DNA from: Eutreptiella sp. 'Long Island Sound 2002'
Taxonomy: Eukaryota; Euglenozoa; Euglenophyceae; Eutreptiales; Eutreptiaceae
Reading direction: 5' to 3'
Length of the DNA: 64,000 nt
NCBI GenBank assembly: GCA_964036045.1
Contig: OZ038398.1
Coordinates: 22,596,486-22,660,485, forward strand
Program-made: the position numbers and the translations under genes
Notes under the pieces: model-generated
What the model was told of the DNA's origin: nothing
Database searches by the model: none
What the model saw: the letters and a program-made list of their open reading frames with translations, nothing else
In this document: positions 13,779 through 28,400 of the stretch, piece after piece
Layout: every line of letters begins with the position of its first letter
Position numbering within the stretch: position 1 is the stretch's first letter

Positions 13779-16560
13779 TGTTCCCGGAAGGACCGGAACA
13801 TGTTCCCGGAAGCGCCGGAACATGTTCCCGGAAGCGCCAGAACATGTTCCGGAAGCGCCGGAACATGTTCCCGGAAGCGCCGGAACATGTTCCCGGAAGC
13901 GCCGGAACATGTTCCGGAAGCACTGGAACATGTTCCGAAAGGACCGGAACATGTTCCGGAAGAACCGGAACATGTTCCGGAAGCGCCGGAACATGTTCCG
14001 GAAGGACCGGAACATGTTCCGGAAGGACCGGAACATGTTCTGGAAGCACCGGAACATGTTCCGGAAGCACCGGAACATGTTCCGGAAGCGCCGGAACATG
14101 TTCCGGAATCCCCGGAACATGTTCCGAAGGCACCGGAACATGTTCCGGAAGCACCGGAACATGTTCCGGACGCACCGGAACATGTTCCGGAAGCGCCGGA
14201 TTATGGTCCGGAAGGACCGGAACATGTTCCGTAAGGACCGGAACATGATCTGGAAGCACCGGAACATGTTTCGGAGGCACCGGAACATGTTCCGGAAGCA
14301 CCGGAACATGTTCCGGAAGGACCGGAACATGTTCCGGAAGCACCGGAACATGTTCCGGAAGCGCCGAAACATGTTCCGGAAGCGCCGGAACATGTTCCGG
14401 AAGGACCGGAACATGTTCCGGAAGCGCCGGAACATGTTCCGGAAGGACCGGAACATGTTCCGGAAGGACCGGAACATGTTCCGGTGCTTCCGGAACATGT
14501 TCCGGAAGCACCGAAACATGTTCCAGAAGCACACAAACATGTTCCGGAAGCACCGGAACATGTTCCGGAAGCAACGGAACATGTTCCGGAAGCACCGGAA
14601 CATGTTCCGGAAGCGCCGGAACATGTTCCGGAAGGACCGGAACATGTTCCGGAAGCGCCGGAACATGTTCCGGAATCGCCAGAACATGTTCCTGAATCGC
14701 CGGAACATGTTACGGAATCGCCGCAACATGTTCCGGAAGCGCCGGAACATGTTCCGGAAGCACCGGAACATCTTCCGGAAGCACCGGAACATCTTCCGGA
14801 AGGACCGGAACATGTTCCCGGAAGGACCGGAACATGTTCCCGGAAGCGCCGGAACATGTTCCGGAAGCGCCGGAACATGTTCCGGAAGCGCCGGAACATG
14901 TTCCGGAGGCACCGGAACATGTTCCGGAAGGACCGGAACATGTTCCGGAAGAACCGGAACATGTTCCGGAAGCGCCGGAACATGTTCCGGAAGGACCGGA
15001 ACATGTTCCCGGAAGCGCCGGAACATGTTCCCGGAAGCGCCAGAACATGTTCCGGAAGCGCCGGAACATGTTCCCGGAAGCGCCGGAACATGTTCCCGGA
15101 AGCGCCGGAACATGTTCCGGAAGCACTGGAACATGTTCCGAAAGGACCGGAACATGTTCCGGAAGAACCGGAACATGTTCCGGAAGCGCCGGAACATGTT
15201 CCGGAAGGACCGGAACATGTTCCGGAAGGACCGGAACATGTTCTGGAAGCACCGGAACATGTTCCGGAAGCGCCGGAACATGTTCCTGAAGCGTCGGAAC
15301 ATGTTCCGGAAGCGCCAGAACATGCTCCGGAAGGACCGGAACATGTTCCGGAAGGACCGGAACATGTTCCGGAAGCACCGGAACATGTTCCGGAAGCGCC
15401 GAAACATGTTCAAGAAACACCGGAACATGTTCCGGAAGGACCGGAACATGTTCAGGAAGCACCGGAACATGTTCCGGAAGCGCCGAAACATGTTCCGGAA
15501 GCGCCGGAACATGTTCCGGAAGGACCGGAACATGTTCCGGAAGCGCCGGAACATGTTCCGGAAGGACCGGAACATGTTTCGGAAGGACCGGAACATGTTC
15601 CGGTGCTTCCGGAACATGTTCCGGAAGCACCGAAACATGTTCCAGAAGCACACAAACATGTTCCGGAAGCACCGGAACATGTTCCGGAAGCAACGGAACA
15701 TGTTCCGGAAGCACCGGAACATGTTCCGGAAGCGCCGGAACATGTTCCGGAAGGACCGGAACATGTTCCGGAAGCGCCGGAACATGTTCCGGAATCGCCA
15801 GAACATGTTCCCGAATCGCCGGAACATGTTACGGAATCGCCGCAACATGTTCCGGAAGCGCCGGAACATGTTCCGGAAGCACCGGAACATCTTCCGGAAG
15901 CACCGGAACATCTTCCGGAAGGACCGGAACATGTTCCCGGAAGGACCGGAACATGTTCCCGGAAGCGCCGGAACATGTTCCGGAAGCGCCGGAACATGTT
16001 CCGGAAGCGCCGGAACATGTTCCGGAGGCACCGGAACATGTTCCGGAAGGACCGGAACATGTTCCGGAAGAACCGGAACATGTTCCGGAAGCGCCGGAAC
16101 ATGTTCTGGAAGGACCGGAACATGTTCCCGGAAGCGCCGGAACATGTTCCCGGAAGCGCCAGAACATGTTCCGGAAGCGCCGGAACATGTTCCCGGAAGC
16201 GCCGGAACATGTTCCCGGAAGCGCCGGAACATGTTCCGGAAGCACTGGAACAGGTTCCGAAAGGACCGGAACATGTTCCGGAGGAACCGGAACATGTTCC
16301 GGAAGCGCCGGAACATGTTCCGGAAGGACCGGAACATGTTCCGGAAGGACCGGAACATGTTCTGGAAGCACCGGAACATGTTCCGGAAGCGCCGGAACAT
16401 GTTCCTGAAGCGTCGGAACATGTTCCGGAAGCGCCAGAACATGCTCCGGAAGGACCGGAACATGTTCCGGAAGGACCGGAACATGTTCCGGAAGCACCGG
16501 AACATGTTCCGGAAGCGCCGAAACATGTTCAAGAAACACCGGAACATGTTCCGGAAGCGC
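13779..16560. repeat. Higher-order repeat, 1,119-bp unit, three partial copies
   Basis: An inverted linker (GGTGCTTCC) followed by a CCGAAACATG monomer and an ACACAAACATG monomer occurs at 14483 and 15602, an offset of 1,119 bp. Blocks starting at 14834 and 15953 show the same offset. The AAGCACTGG monomer followed by a CCGAAAGG junction is at 13921, 15124 and 16243. The first interval is longer by 84 bp, exactly four monomers. Confidence 0.85.
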
Positions 16561-17140
16561 CGGAACATGTTCCGGAAGCGCCGGAACATGTTCCGGAAGG
16601 ACCGGAACATGTTCCGGAAGAACCGGAACATGTTCCGGAAGAACCGGAACATGTTCCGGAAGGACCGGAACAAGTTCCGGAAGCGCCGGAACATGTTCCG
16701 GAAGGACCGGAACATGTTCCGGAAGCACCGGAACATGTTCCGGAAGCACCGGAACATGTTCCGGAAGCGTCGGAACATGTTCCGGAAGCGCCAGAACATG
16801 CTCCGGAAGGACCGGAGCATGTTCCGGAAGGACCGGAACATGTTCCGGAAGCACCGGAACATGTTCCGGAAGCACCGGAACATGTTCCGGAAGCACCGGA
16901 ACATGTTCCGGAACCGCCGGAACATGTTCCGGAAGGACCGGAACATCTTTCGGAAGGACCGGAACATGCTCCGGAAGCACCGGAACATGTTCCGGAAGCA
17001 CCGGAACATGTTCCGGAAGCGCCGGAACATGTTCCGGAAGCACCGGAACATGTTCCGGAAGCGGCGGAACATGTTCCGGAAGGACCGGAACATGTTCCGG
17101 AAGCGGCGGAACATGTTCCGGAAGGACCCGAACATGTTCC

Positions 17141-18110
17141 GGTAGGACCGTAACATGTTCCGGAAGCGCCGGAACATGTTCCGGAAGCGCGGGAACATGT
17201 TCCGGAAGGACCGGAACATGTTCCGGAAGCGCCGCAACATGTTCCGGAAGCGCCGAAACATGTTCTGGAAGGACCGGAACACGTTCCGGAAGGACCGGAA
17301 CATGTTCCGGAAGCACCGGACGATGTTCCGGAAGCACCGGAACAAGTTCCGGAAGGACCGGAACATGTTCCCGGAAGCGCCGGAACATGTTCCCGGAAGC
17401 GCCGGAACATGTTCCGGAAGCGCCGGAACATGTTTCCGGAAGCGCCGGAACATGTTCCCGGAAGCGCCGGAACATGTTCCGGAAGCACCGGAACATGTTC
17501 CGAAAGGACCGGAACATGTTCCGGAAGAACCGGAACATGTTCCGGAAGCGCCGGAACATGTTCCGGAAGGACCAGAACATGTTCCGGAAGGACCGGAACA
17601 TGTTCTGGAAGCACCGGAACATGTTCCGGAAGCGCCGGAACATGTTCCTGAAGCGTCGGAACATGCTCCGGAAGCGCCAGAACATGCTCCGGAAGGACCG
17701 GAACATGTTCCGGAAGCGGCGGAACATGTTCCGGAAGGACCCGAACATGTTCCGGTAGGACCGTAACATGTTCCGGAAGCGCCGGAACATGTTCCGGAAG
17801 CGCGGGAACATGTTCCGGAAGGACCGGAACATGTTCCGGAAGCGCCGCAACATGTTCCGGAAGCGCCGAAACATGTTCTGGAAGGACCGGAACACGTTCC
17901 GGAAGGACCGGAACATGTTCCGGAAGGACCGGAACATGTTCCGGAAGGACCGGAACATGTTCCGGAAGCACCGGAACATGTTCCGGAAGCGCCGGAACAT
18001 GTTCCGGAAGGACCGGAACCTGTTCCGGAAGCGCCGGAACATGTTCCGGAAGCGCCGGAACATGTTCCGGAATCGCCGCAACATGTTCCGGAAGCACCGG
18101 AACATCTTCC
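17141..18110. repeat. Duplicated segment, 613-bp offset
   Basis: The marker GGTAGGACCGTAACATG starts at 17141 and again at 17754 (offset 613). Each is followed by the same series, including a CGCGGGAACATG monomer, CCGCAACATG, and CCGGAACACG about 130 bp downstream. A third copy of the marker is at 21151. Confidence 0.8.
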
Positions 18111-18202
18111 GGAAGCACCGGAACATGTTCCGGAAGCACCGGAACATCTTCCGGAAGCGTCGGAACATGTTCCGGAAGGACCGGAACATGTTCCCGGAAG
18201 CG

Positions 18203-21165
18203 CCGGAACATGTTCCCGGAAGCGCCGGAACATGTTCCGGAAGCGCCGGAACATGTTCCGGAAGCACCGGAACATGTTCCGGAAGCACCGGAACATGTTC
18301 CGGAAGGACCGGAACATGTTCCGGAAGAACCGGAACATGTTCCGGAATCGCCGGAACATGTTCCGGAAGGACCGGAACATGTTCCGGAAGCACCGGAACA
18401 AGTTCCGGAAGGACCGGAACATGTTCCCGGAAGCGCCGGAACATGTTCCCGGAAGCGCCGGAACATGTTCCCGGAAGCGCCGGAACATGTTCCCGGAAGC
18501 GCCGGAACATGTTCCGGAAGCACCGGAACATGTTCCGGAAGGACCGGAACATGTTCCGGAAGAACCGGAACATGTTCCGGAAGCGCCGGAACATGTTCCG
18601 GAAGGACCGGAACATGTTCCGGAAGCACCGGAACAAGTTCCGGAAGGACCGGAACATGTTCCCGGAAGCGCCGGAACATGTTCCCGGAAGCGCCGGAACA
18701 TGTTCCGGAAGAACCGGAACATGTTCCGGAAGCGCCGGAACATGTTCCGGAAGGACCAGAACATGTTCCGGAAGGACCGGAACATGTTCTGGAAGCACCG
18801 GAACATGTTCTGGAAGCGCCGGAACATGTTCCTGAAGCGTCGGAACATGTTCAGGAAGCGCCAGAACATGCTCCGGAAGGACCGGAACATGTTCCGGAAG
18901 GACCGGAACATGTTCCGGAAGCACCGGAACATGTTCCGGAAGCGCCGGAACATGTTCCGGAAGCGCCGGAACATGTTCCGGAGGAACCGGAACATGTTCC
19001 GGAAGCGCCGGAACATGTTCCGGAAGGACCGGAACATGTTCCGGAAGAACGAGAACGTGTTCCGGAAGAACCGGAACATGTTCCGGAAGCACCGGAACAT
19101 GTTCCGGAAGGACCGGAACATGTTCCGGAAGCGCCGGAACATGTTCCGGAAGGACCGGAACATGTTCCGGAAGGACCGGAACAAGTTCCGGAAGCGCCGG
19201 AACATGTTCCGGAAGGACCGGAACATGTTCCGGAAGCACCGGAACATGTTGCGGAAGCACCGGAACATGTTCCGGAAGCGTCGGAACATGTTCCGGAAGC
19301 GCCAGAACATGCTCCGGAAGGACCGGAACATGTTCCGGAAGGACCGGAACATGTTCCGGAAGCACCGGAACATGTTCCGGAAGGACCGGAACATGTTCCG
19401 GAACCGCCGGAACATGTTCCGGAAGGACCGGAACATCTTTCGGAAGGACCGGAACATGCTCCGGAAGCACCGGAACATGTTCCGGAAGCACCGGAACATG
19501 TTCCGGAAGCGCCAGAACATGTTCCGGAAGGACCGGAACATGTTCCGGAAGCGCCGGAACATGTTCCGGAAGGACCGGAACATGTTCCGGAAGCGGCGGA
19601 ACATGTTCCGGAAGGACCGGAACCTGTTCCGGAAGCGCCGGAACATGTTCCGGAAGCGCCGGAACATGTTCCGGAATCGCCGCAACATGTTCCGGAAGCA
19701 CCGGAACATCTTCCGGAAGCACCGGAACATGTTCCGGAAGCACCGGAACATCTTCCGGAAGCGTCGGAACATGTTCCGGAAGGACCGGAACATGTTCCCG
19801 GAAGCGCCGGAACATGTTCCCGGAAGCGCCGGAACATGTTCCGGAAGCGCCGGAACATGTTCCGGAAGCACCGGAACATGTTCCGGAAGCACCGGAACAT
19901 GTTCCGGAAGGACCGGAACATGTTCCGGAAGAACCGGAACATGTTCCGGAATCGCCGGAACATGTTCCGGAAGGACCGGAACATGTTCCGGAAGCACCGG
20001 AACAAGTTCCGGAAGGACCGGAACGTGTTCCCGGAAGCGCCGGAACATGTTCCCGGAAGCGCCGGAACATATTTCCGGAAGCGCCGGAACATGTTCCCGG
20101 AAGCGCCGGAACATGTTCCGGAAGCACCGGAACATGTTCCGGAAGGACCGGAACATGTTCCGGAAGAACCAGAACATGTTCCGGAAGCGCCGGAACATGT
20201 TCCGGAAGGACCGGAACATGTTCCGGAAGCACCGGAACAAGTTCCGGAAGGACCGGAACATGTTCCCGGAAGCGCCGGAACATGTTCCCGGAAGCGCCGG
20301 AACATGTTCCGGAAGAACCGGAACATGTTCCGGAAGCGCCGGAACATGTTCCGGAAGGACCAGAACATGTTCCGGAAGGACCGGAACATGTTCTGGAAGC
20401 ACCGGAACATGTTCTGGAAGCGCCGGAACATGTTCCTGAAGCACCGGAACATGTTCCGGAAGCGCCGGAACATGTTCCGGAAGCGCCGGAACATGTTCCG
20501 GAGGAACCGGAACATGTTCCGGAAGCGCCGGAACATGTTCCGGAAGGACCGGAACATGTTCCGGAAGAACGAGAACGTGTTCCGGAAGAACCGGAACATG
20601 TTCCGGAAGCACCGGAACATGTTCCGGAAGGACCGGAACATGTTCCGGAAGCGCCGGAACATGTTCCGGAAGGACCGGAACATGTTCCGGAAGGACCGGA
20701 ACAAGTTCCGGAAGCGCCGGAACATGTTCCGGAAGGACCGGAACATGTTCCGGAAGCACCGGAACATGTTGCGGAAGCACCGGAACATGTTCCGGAAGCG
20801 TCGGAACATGTTCCGGAAGCGCCAGAACATGCTCCGGAAGGACCGGAACATGTTCCGGAAGGACCGGAACATGTTCCGGAAGCACCGGAACATGTTCCGG
20901 AAGGACCGGAACATGTTCCGGAACCGCCGGAACATGTTCCGGAAGGACCGGAACATCTTTCGGAAGGACCGGAACATGCTCCGGAAGCACCGGAACATGT
21001 TCCGGAAGCACCGGAACATGTTCCGGAAGCGCCAGAACATGTTCCGGAAGGACCGGAACATGTTCCGGAAGCGCCGGAACATGTTCCGGAAGGACCGGAA
21101 CATGTTCCGGAAGCGGCGGAACATGTTCCGGAAGGACACGAACATGTTCCGGTAGGACCGTAACA
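18203..21165. repeat. Higher-order repeat, about 1.6-kb offset
   Basis: A block starting near 18210 recurs at 19814 (offset 1,604). Within it, the unusual AAGAACGAGAACGTG monomer at about 19051 matches 20571 (offset 1,520), so the second copy has lost 84 bp, or four monomers. Both copies contain a core with GTTGCGGAAG and a linker with CCGCC (GGAACCGCC). Four +C monomers in a row mark the start of the region. Confidence 0.75.
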
Positions 21166-21720
21166 TGTTCCGGAAGCGCCGGAACATGTTCCGGAAGCGC
21201 GGGAACATGTTCCGGAAGGACCGGAACATGTTCCGGAAGCGCCGCAACATGTTCCGGAAGCGCCGAAACATGTTCTGGAAGGACCGGAACACGTTCCGGA
21301 AGGACCGGATCATGTTCCGGAAGCGCCGGAACACGTTCGGGAAGGACCGGAACATGTTCCGGAAGGACCGGAACATGTTCCGGAAGCACCGGAACATGTT
21401 CCGGAAGCGCCGGAACATGTTCCGGAAGCGCCGGAACATGTTCCGGAAGCGCCGGAACATGTTCCGGAAGCGCCGGAACATGTTCCGGAAGGACCGGAAC
21501 ATGTTCCGGAAGGACCGGAACATGTTCCGGAAGCGCCGGAACATGTTCCAGAAGCGCCGGAACATGTTCCAGAAGGACCGGAACGTGTTCCGGAAGGACC
21601 GGAACATGTTCCGGAAGCGCCGGAACATGTTCCGGAAGGACCAAAACATGTTCCGGAAGCGCCGGAACATGTTCCGGAAGCGCCGGAACATGTTCCGGAA
21701 TCGCCGGAACATGTTCCAGA

Positions 21721-21810
21721 TGCGCCGGAAGACCGGAACATGTTCCGGAAGCGCCGGAACATGTTCGTTCCGGAAGCGCTGGAACATGTTCGTTCCGGAA
21801 GCGCCGGAAC
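21721..21810. repeat. Junction between satellite domains
   Basis: The regular monomers are disturbed here. One linker is truncated (GCGCCGGAAGACCGG). Two neighbouring monomers then carry a GTTC duplication in the core (CATGTTCGTTCCGG, near 21763 and 21787), a form not noticed elsewhere. Upstream, +C monomers and CGGCACATG cores are common. Downstream I see no TTCCCGGAAG monomer and only an isolated CGGCACATG. This marks a break between two satellite subfamilies. Confidence 0.7.
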
Positions 21811-22479
21811 ATGTTCCGGAAGCGCCGGAACATGTTCCGGAAGCACCGGGACATGTTCCGGAACGACCGGAACATGCTCCGGAAGGACCGGAACATGCTC
21901 CGGAAGGACCGGAACATGTTCCGGAAGGACCGGAACATGTTCCGGAAGCGCCGGAACATGTTCCGGAAGCGCCGGAACATGTTCCGGAAGCGCCGGAACA
22001 TGTTCCGGAAGCACCGGAACATGTTCCGGAAGCGCCGGAACATGTTCCGGAAGCACCGGAACATGTTCCGGAAGCGCCGGAACATGTTCCGGAAGCACCG
22101 GAACATGTTCCGGAAGGACCGCAACATGTTCCGGAAGCACCGGAACATGTTCCGGAAGGACCGAAACATGTTCCGGAAGGACCGGAACATGTACCGGAAG
22201 CACCGGAACATGTTCCGGAAGGACCGGAACATGTTCCGAAAGCACCGGAACATGTTCCGGAAGGACCGGAACATGTTCCGGAAGGACCGGAACATGTTCC
22301 GGAAGGACCGGAACATGTTCCGGAAGCGCCGGAACATGTTCCGGAAGCACCGGAACATGTTCTGGAAGCGCCGGAACATGTTCCGGAAGCGCCAGAACAT
22401 GTTCCGGAAGCACCGGAACATGTTCCGGAAGGACCGGAACATGTTCCGGAACATGTTCCGGAAGGACCGGAACATGTTC

Positions 22480-25400
22480 CGGAGGCACCGGAACATGTTC
22501 CGGAAGCTCCGGAACATGTTCCGGAATCGCCGGAACATGTTCCGGAGGTACCGCAACATGTTCCGGAAGCGCCGGAACATGTTCCGGAAGCACCGGAACA
22601 TGTTGCGGAAGCGCCGGAACATGTTCCGGAAGCGAACATGTTCCGGAAGCACCGAACATGTTCCGGAAGCGCCGGAACATGTTCCGGAAGGGCCGGAACA
22701 TGTTCCGGAAGCGCCGGAACATGTTCCGGATGCACCGGAACATGTTCCGGAATCACCGGAACATGTTCCGGAAGCACCGGAACATGTTCCCGAAGGACCG
22801 GAACATGTTCCGGAAGCGCCGGAACATGTTCCGGAGGGACCGGAACATGTTCCGGAAGCGCCGGAACATGTTCCGGAAGGACCGGAACATGTTCCGGAAG
22901 AACCGGAACATGTTCCGGAAGCGCCGGATCATGTTCCGGAAGCGCCGGAACATGTTCCGGAAGCGCCGGAACATGTTCCGGAAGCACCGGAACATTTTCC
23001 GGAAGCGCCGGAACATGTTCCGGAAGCGCCGGAACATGTTCCGGAAGCGCCGGGACATGTTCCAGAAGGACCGGAACATGCTCCGGAAGGACCGGAACAT
23101 GCTCCGGAAGGACCGGAACATGTTCCGGAAGGACCGGAACATGTTCCGGAAGCACCGGAACATGTTCCGGAAGCGCCGGAACATGTTCCGGAAGCACCGG
23201 AACATGTTCCGGAAGCGCCGGAACATGTTCGGGAAGCACCGGAACATGTTCCGGAAGCGCCGCAACATGTTCCGGAAGCGCCGCAACATGTTCCGGAAGG
23301 ACCGCAACATGTTCCGGAAGCACCGGAACATGTTCCGGAAGGACCGAAACATGTTCCGGAAGGACCGGAACATGTACCGGAAGGACCGGAACATGTTCCG
23401 GAAGGACCGGAACATGTTCCGAAAGCACCGGAACATGTTCCGGAAGGACCGGAACATGTTCCGGAAGGACCGGAACATGTTCCGGAAGCGCCGGAACATG
23501 TTCCGGAAGCACCGGAACATGTTCTGGAAGCGCCGGAACATGTTCCGGAAGCGCCAGAACATGTTCCGGAAGCACCGGAACATGTTCCGGAAGGACCGGA
23601 ACATGTTCCGGAGGCACCGGAACATGTTCCGGAAGCTCCGGAACATGTTCCGGAATCGCCGGAACATGTTCCGGAGGTACCGCAACATGTTCCGGAAGCG
23701 CCGGAACATGTTCCGGAAGCACCGGAACATGTTGCGGAAGCGCCGGAACATGTTCCGGAAGCGAACATGTTCCGGAAGCACCGAACATGTTCCGGAAGCG
23801 CCGGAACATGTTCCGGAAGGGCCGGAACATGTTCCGGAAGCGCCGGAACATGTTCCGGATGCACCGGAACATGTTCCGGAATCACCGGAACATGTTCCGG
23901 AAGCACCGGAACATGTTCCCGAAGGACCGGAACATGTTCCGGAAGCGCCGGAACATGTTCCGGAGGGACCGGAACATGTTCCGGAAGCCCCGGAACATGT
24001 TCCGGAAGGACCGGAACATGTTCCGGAAGGACCGGAACATGTTCCGGAAGCGCCGGATCATGTTCCGGAAGCGCCGGAACATGTTCCGGAAGCGCCGGAA
24101 CATGTTCCGGAAGCGCCGGAACATTTTCCGGAAGCGCCGGAACATGTTCCGGAAGCGCCGGAACATGTTCCGGAAGCGCCGGAACATGTTCCGGAAGCAC
24201 CGGAACATGTTCCGGAAGCGCCGGAACATGTTCCGGAAGCACCGGAACATGTTCCGGAAGGACCGGAACATGTTCCGGAAGCACCGGAACATGTTCCGGA
24301 AGCGCCGGAACATGTTCCGGAAGCGCCGGAACATGTTCCGGAAGGACCGGAACATGTTCCGGAGGCACCGGAACATGTTCCGGAAGCGCCGGGGAACATG
24401 TTCCGGAATCGCCGGAACATGTTCTGGAGGCACCGGAACATGATCCGGAAGGACCGGAACATGTTCCGGAAGCGCCGGAACATGTCCCGGAAGCGCCGGA
24501 ACATGTTCCAAAAGGACCGGAACATGTTCCGGAAGGACCGGAACGTGTTCCGGAAGGACCGGAACGTGTTCCGGAAGGACCGGAACATGTTCCGGAAGCA
24601 CCGGAACATGTTCCGGAAGCGCCGGATCATGTTCCGGAAGCGCCGGAACATGTTCCGGAAGCGACAGAACATGTTCGGGAAGCACCGGAACATGTTCCGG
24701 AAGGACCGGAAGATGTTCCGGAAGCGCCGGAACATGTTCCGGAAGCACCGGAACATGTTCCGGAAGCGCCGGAACATGTTCCGGAAGCGCCGGATGATGT
24801 TCCGGAAGCACCGGAACATGTTTCGGAAGCGCCGGAACATGTCCTGGAAGCGCCGGAACATGTTCCGGAATCGCCGGAACATGTTCCGGAAGCGCCGGAA
24901 CATGTTCCGGAAGCGCCGGAACATGTTCCGGAGGCACTGGAACATGTTCCGGAATCGCCGGAACATGTTCCGGAAGCACCGGAACATGTTCCGGAGGCAC
25001 TGGAACATGTTCCGGAAGCGCCGGAACATGTTCCGGAATCGCCGGGAAATGTTCCGGAAGGACCGGAACATGTTCCGGAAGCACCGGAACATGTTCCGGA
25101 AGCGCCGGAACATGTTCCGGAAGGACCGGAACATGTTCCGGAAGGACCGGAACATGTTCCGGAAGCGCCGGAACATGTTCCGGAGGCGCCAGAACATGTT
25201 CCGGAGGCACTGGAACATGTTCCGGAAGCGCCGGAACATGTTCCGGAAGGACCGGAACATGTTCCGGAAGCACCGGAACATGTTCCGGAAGCGCCGTAAG
25301 ATGTTCCGGAAGGACCGGAACATGTTCCGGAAGCGCCGGAACATGTTCCGGAAGCACCGGAACATGTTCCGGAAGCACCGGAACATGTTCGGGAAGCGCC

Positions 25401-28400
25401 GGAACATGTTCCGGAAGAACCGGAACATGTTCCGGAAGGACCGGAACATGTTCCGGAAGCGCCAGAACATGTTCCGGAAGGACCGGAACATGTTCCGGAA
25501 GCACCGGAACATGTTCCGGTGCTTCCGGAACATGTTCCGGAAGCGCCGGAACATGTTCCGGAAGCGTCGGAATATGTTCCGGAAGGACCGGGACATGTTC
25601 TGGAAGCGCCGGAACATGTTCGGGTGCTTCCGGATCATGTTCCGGTCCTTCCGGAACATGTTCGGGCGCTTCCGGAACATGTTCCGGCGCTTCCGGAACA
25701 TGTTCCGGAAGCGCCAGAACATGTTCCGGAAGGGCCGGAACATGTTCCGGAAGCGCCGGAACATGTTCCGGAAGGACCGGAACATGTTCCGGAAGGACCG
25801 GAACATGTTCCGGAAGCGCCGGAACATGTTCCGGAAGCGCCGGAACATGTTCCGGAAGCGCCGGAACATGTCCTGGAAGCGCCGGAACATGTTCCGGAAG
25901 CACCGGAACATGTTCCGGAAGCACCGGAACATGTTCCGGAAGGACCGGAACATGTTCCGGAAGCGCCGGAACATGTTCCGGAAGCACCGGAACATGTTCC
26001 GGAAGCGCCGGAACATGTTCCGGAAGGACCGGAACATGTTCCGGAAGGACCGGAACATGTTCCGGAAGCACCGGAACATGTTCCGGAAGCGCCGGAACAT
26101 GTTCCGGAAGTCCCGGAACATGTTCCGGAAGCGCCGGAACATGTTCCGGAAGGACCGGAACATGTTCCGGAAGCACCGGAACATGTTGCGCAAGCGCCGG
26201 AACATGTTCCGGAAGGACCATACATGTTCCGGAAGCGCCGGAACATGTTCCGGAAGCGCCGGAACATGTTCCGGAAGCACCGGAACATGTTCCGGAGGCA
26301 CCGGAACATGTTCCGGAATCGCCGGAACATGTTCCGGAAGCACCGGATCATGTTCCGGAAGCACCGGATCATGTTCCGGAAGCGCCGGAACATGTTCCGG
26401 AAGCGCCGGAACATGTTCCGGAAGCACCGGATCATGTTCCGGAAGCGCCGGAACATGTTCCGAAAGCGCCGGAACATGTTCCGGAAGCACCGGAACATGT
26501 TCCGGAAGGACCGCAACATGTTCCGGAAGCACCGGAACATGTTCCGGAAGGACCGAAACATGTTCCGGAAGAACCGGAACATGTACCGGAAGGACCGGAA
26601 CATGTTCCGGAAGGACCGGAACATGTTCCGAAAGCACCGGAACATGTTCCGGAAGGACCGGAACATGTTCCGGAAGGACCGGAACATGTTCCGGAAGGAC
26701 CGGAACATGTTCCGGAAGCGCCGGAACATGTTCCGGAAGCACCGGAACATGTTCTGGAAGCGCCGGAACATGTTCCGGAAGCGCCAGAACATGTTCCGGA
26801 AGCACCGGAACATGTTCCGGAAGGACCGGAACATGTTCCGGAGGCACCGGAACATGTTCCGGAAGCTCCGGAACATGTTCCGGAATCGCCGGAACATGTT
26901 CCGGAGGTACCGCAACATGTTCCGGAAGCGCCGGAACATGTTCCGGAAGCACCGGAACATGTTGCGGAAGCGCCGGAACATGTTCCGGAAGCGAACATGT
27001 TCCGGAAGCACCGAACATGTTCCGGAAGCGCCGGAACATGTTCCGGAAGGGCCGGAACATGTTCCGGAAGCGCCGGAACATGTTCCGGATGCACCGGAAC
27101 ATGTTCCGGAATCACCGGAACATGTTCCGGAAGCACCGGAACATGTTCCCGAAGGACCGGAACATGTTCCGGAAGCGCCGGAACATGTTCCGGAGGGACC
27201 GGAACATGTTCCGGAAGCGCCGGAACATGTTCCGGAAGGACCGGAACATGTTCCGGAAGGACCGGAACATGTTCCGGAAGCGCCGGATCATGTTCCGGAA
27301 GCGCCGGAACATGTTCCGGAAGCGCCGGAACATGTTCCGGAAGCACCGGAACATTTTCCGGAAGCGCCGGAACATGTTCCGGAAGCGCCGGAACATGTTC
27401 CGGAAGCGCCGGGACATGTTCCGGAAGGACCGGAACATGCTCCGGAAGGACCGGAACATGCTCCGGAAGGACCGGAACATGTTCCGGAAGGACCGGAAAA
27501 TGTTCCGGAAGCACCGGAACATGTTCCGGAAGCGCCGGAACATGTTCCGGAAGCACCGGAACATGTTCCGGAAGCGCCGGAACATGTTCGGGAAGCACCG
27601 GAACATGTTCCGGAAGCGCCGCAACATGTTCCGGAAGCGCCGCAACATGTTCCGGAAGGACCGCAACATGTTCCGGAAGCACCGGAACATGTTCCGGAAG
27701 GACCGAAACATGTTCCGGAAGGACCGGAACATGTACCGGAAGGACCGGAACATGTTCCGGAAGGACCGGAACATGTTCCGAAAGCACCGGAACATGTTCC
27801 GGAAGGACCGGAACATGTTCCGGAAGGACCGGAACATGTTCCGGAAGCGCCGGAACATGTTCCGGAAGCACCGGAACATGTTCTGGAAGCGCCGGAACAT
27901 GTTCCGGAAGCGCCAGAACATGTTCCGGAAGCACCGGAACATGTTCCGGAAGGACCGGAACATGTTCCGGAGGCACCGGAACATGTTCCGGAAGCTCCGG
28001 AACATGTTCCGGAATCGCCGGAACATGTTCCGGAGGTACCGCAACATGTTCCGGAAGCGCCGGAACATGTTCCGGAAGCACCGGAACATGTTGCGGAAGC
28101 GCCGGAACATGTTCCGGAAGCGAACATGTTCCGGAAGCACCGAACATGTTCCGGAAGCGCCGGAACATGTTCCGGAAGGGCCGGAACATGTTCCGGAAGC
28201 GCCGGAACATGTTCCGGATGCACCGGAACATGTTCCGGAATCACCGGAACATGTTCCGGAAGCACCGGAACATGTTCCCGAAGGACCGGAACATGTTCCG
28301 GAAGCGCCGGAACATGTTCCGGAGGGACCGGAACATGTTCCGGAAGCCCCGGAACATGTTCCGGAAGGACCGGAACATGTTCCGGAAGGACCGGAACATG

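Larger units (their letters stand above)
1..21720. repeat. 21-bp palindromic satellite, domain 1
   Basis: Head-to-tail 21-bp monomers, each a 16-bp palindrome CCGGAACATGTTCCGG plus a 5-nt linker. Linkers here are mostly AAGGA, AAGCG and AAGCA, with minor AAGAA, AAGCC, AGGCA and AATCG. Only the linker gives the array a direction, and it reads purine-first on the plus strand almost throughout. Two variant classes mark this domain: cores reading CGGCACATG, which break the dyad (dense at about 0.19-9.3 kb, again near 10.5 kb), and cores with an extra C (TTCCCGG, about 3.9-20.3 kb). The extra C shifts frame, so translations switch between NMFRKDR-, EHVPEGP- and GTCSGRT-type heptads. All frames are open because the unit has no stop. 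I see no gene, promoter or RNA gene. Few bases differ between monomers, so higher-order structure is read from linkers and rare variants. Confidence 0.97.
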
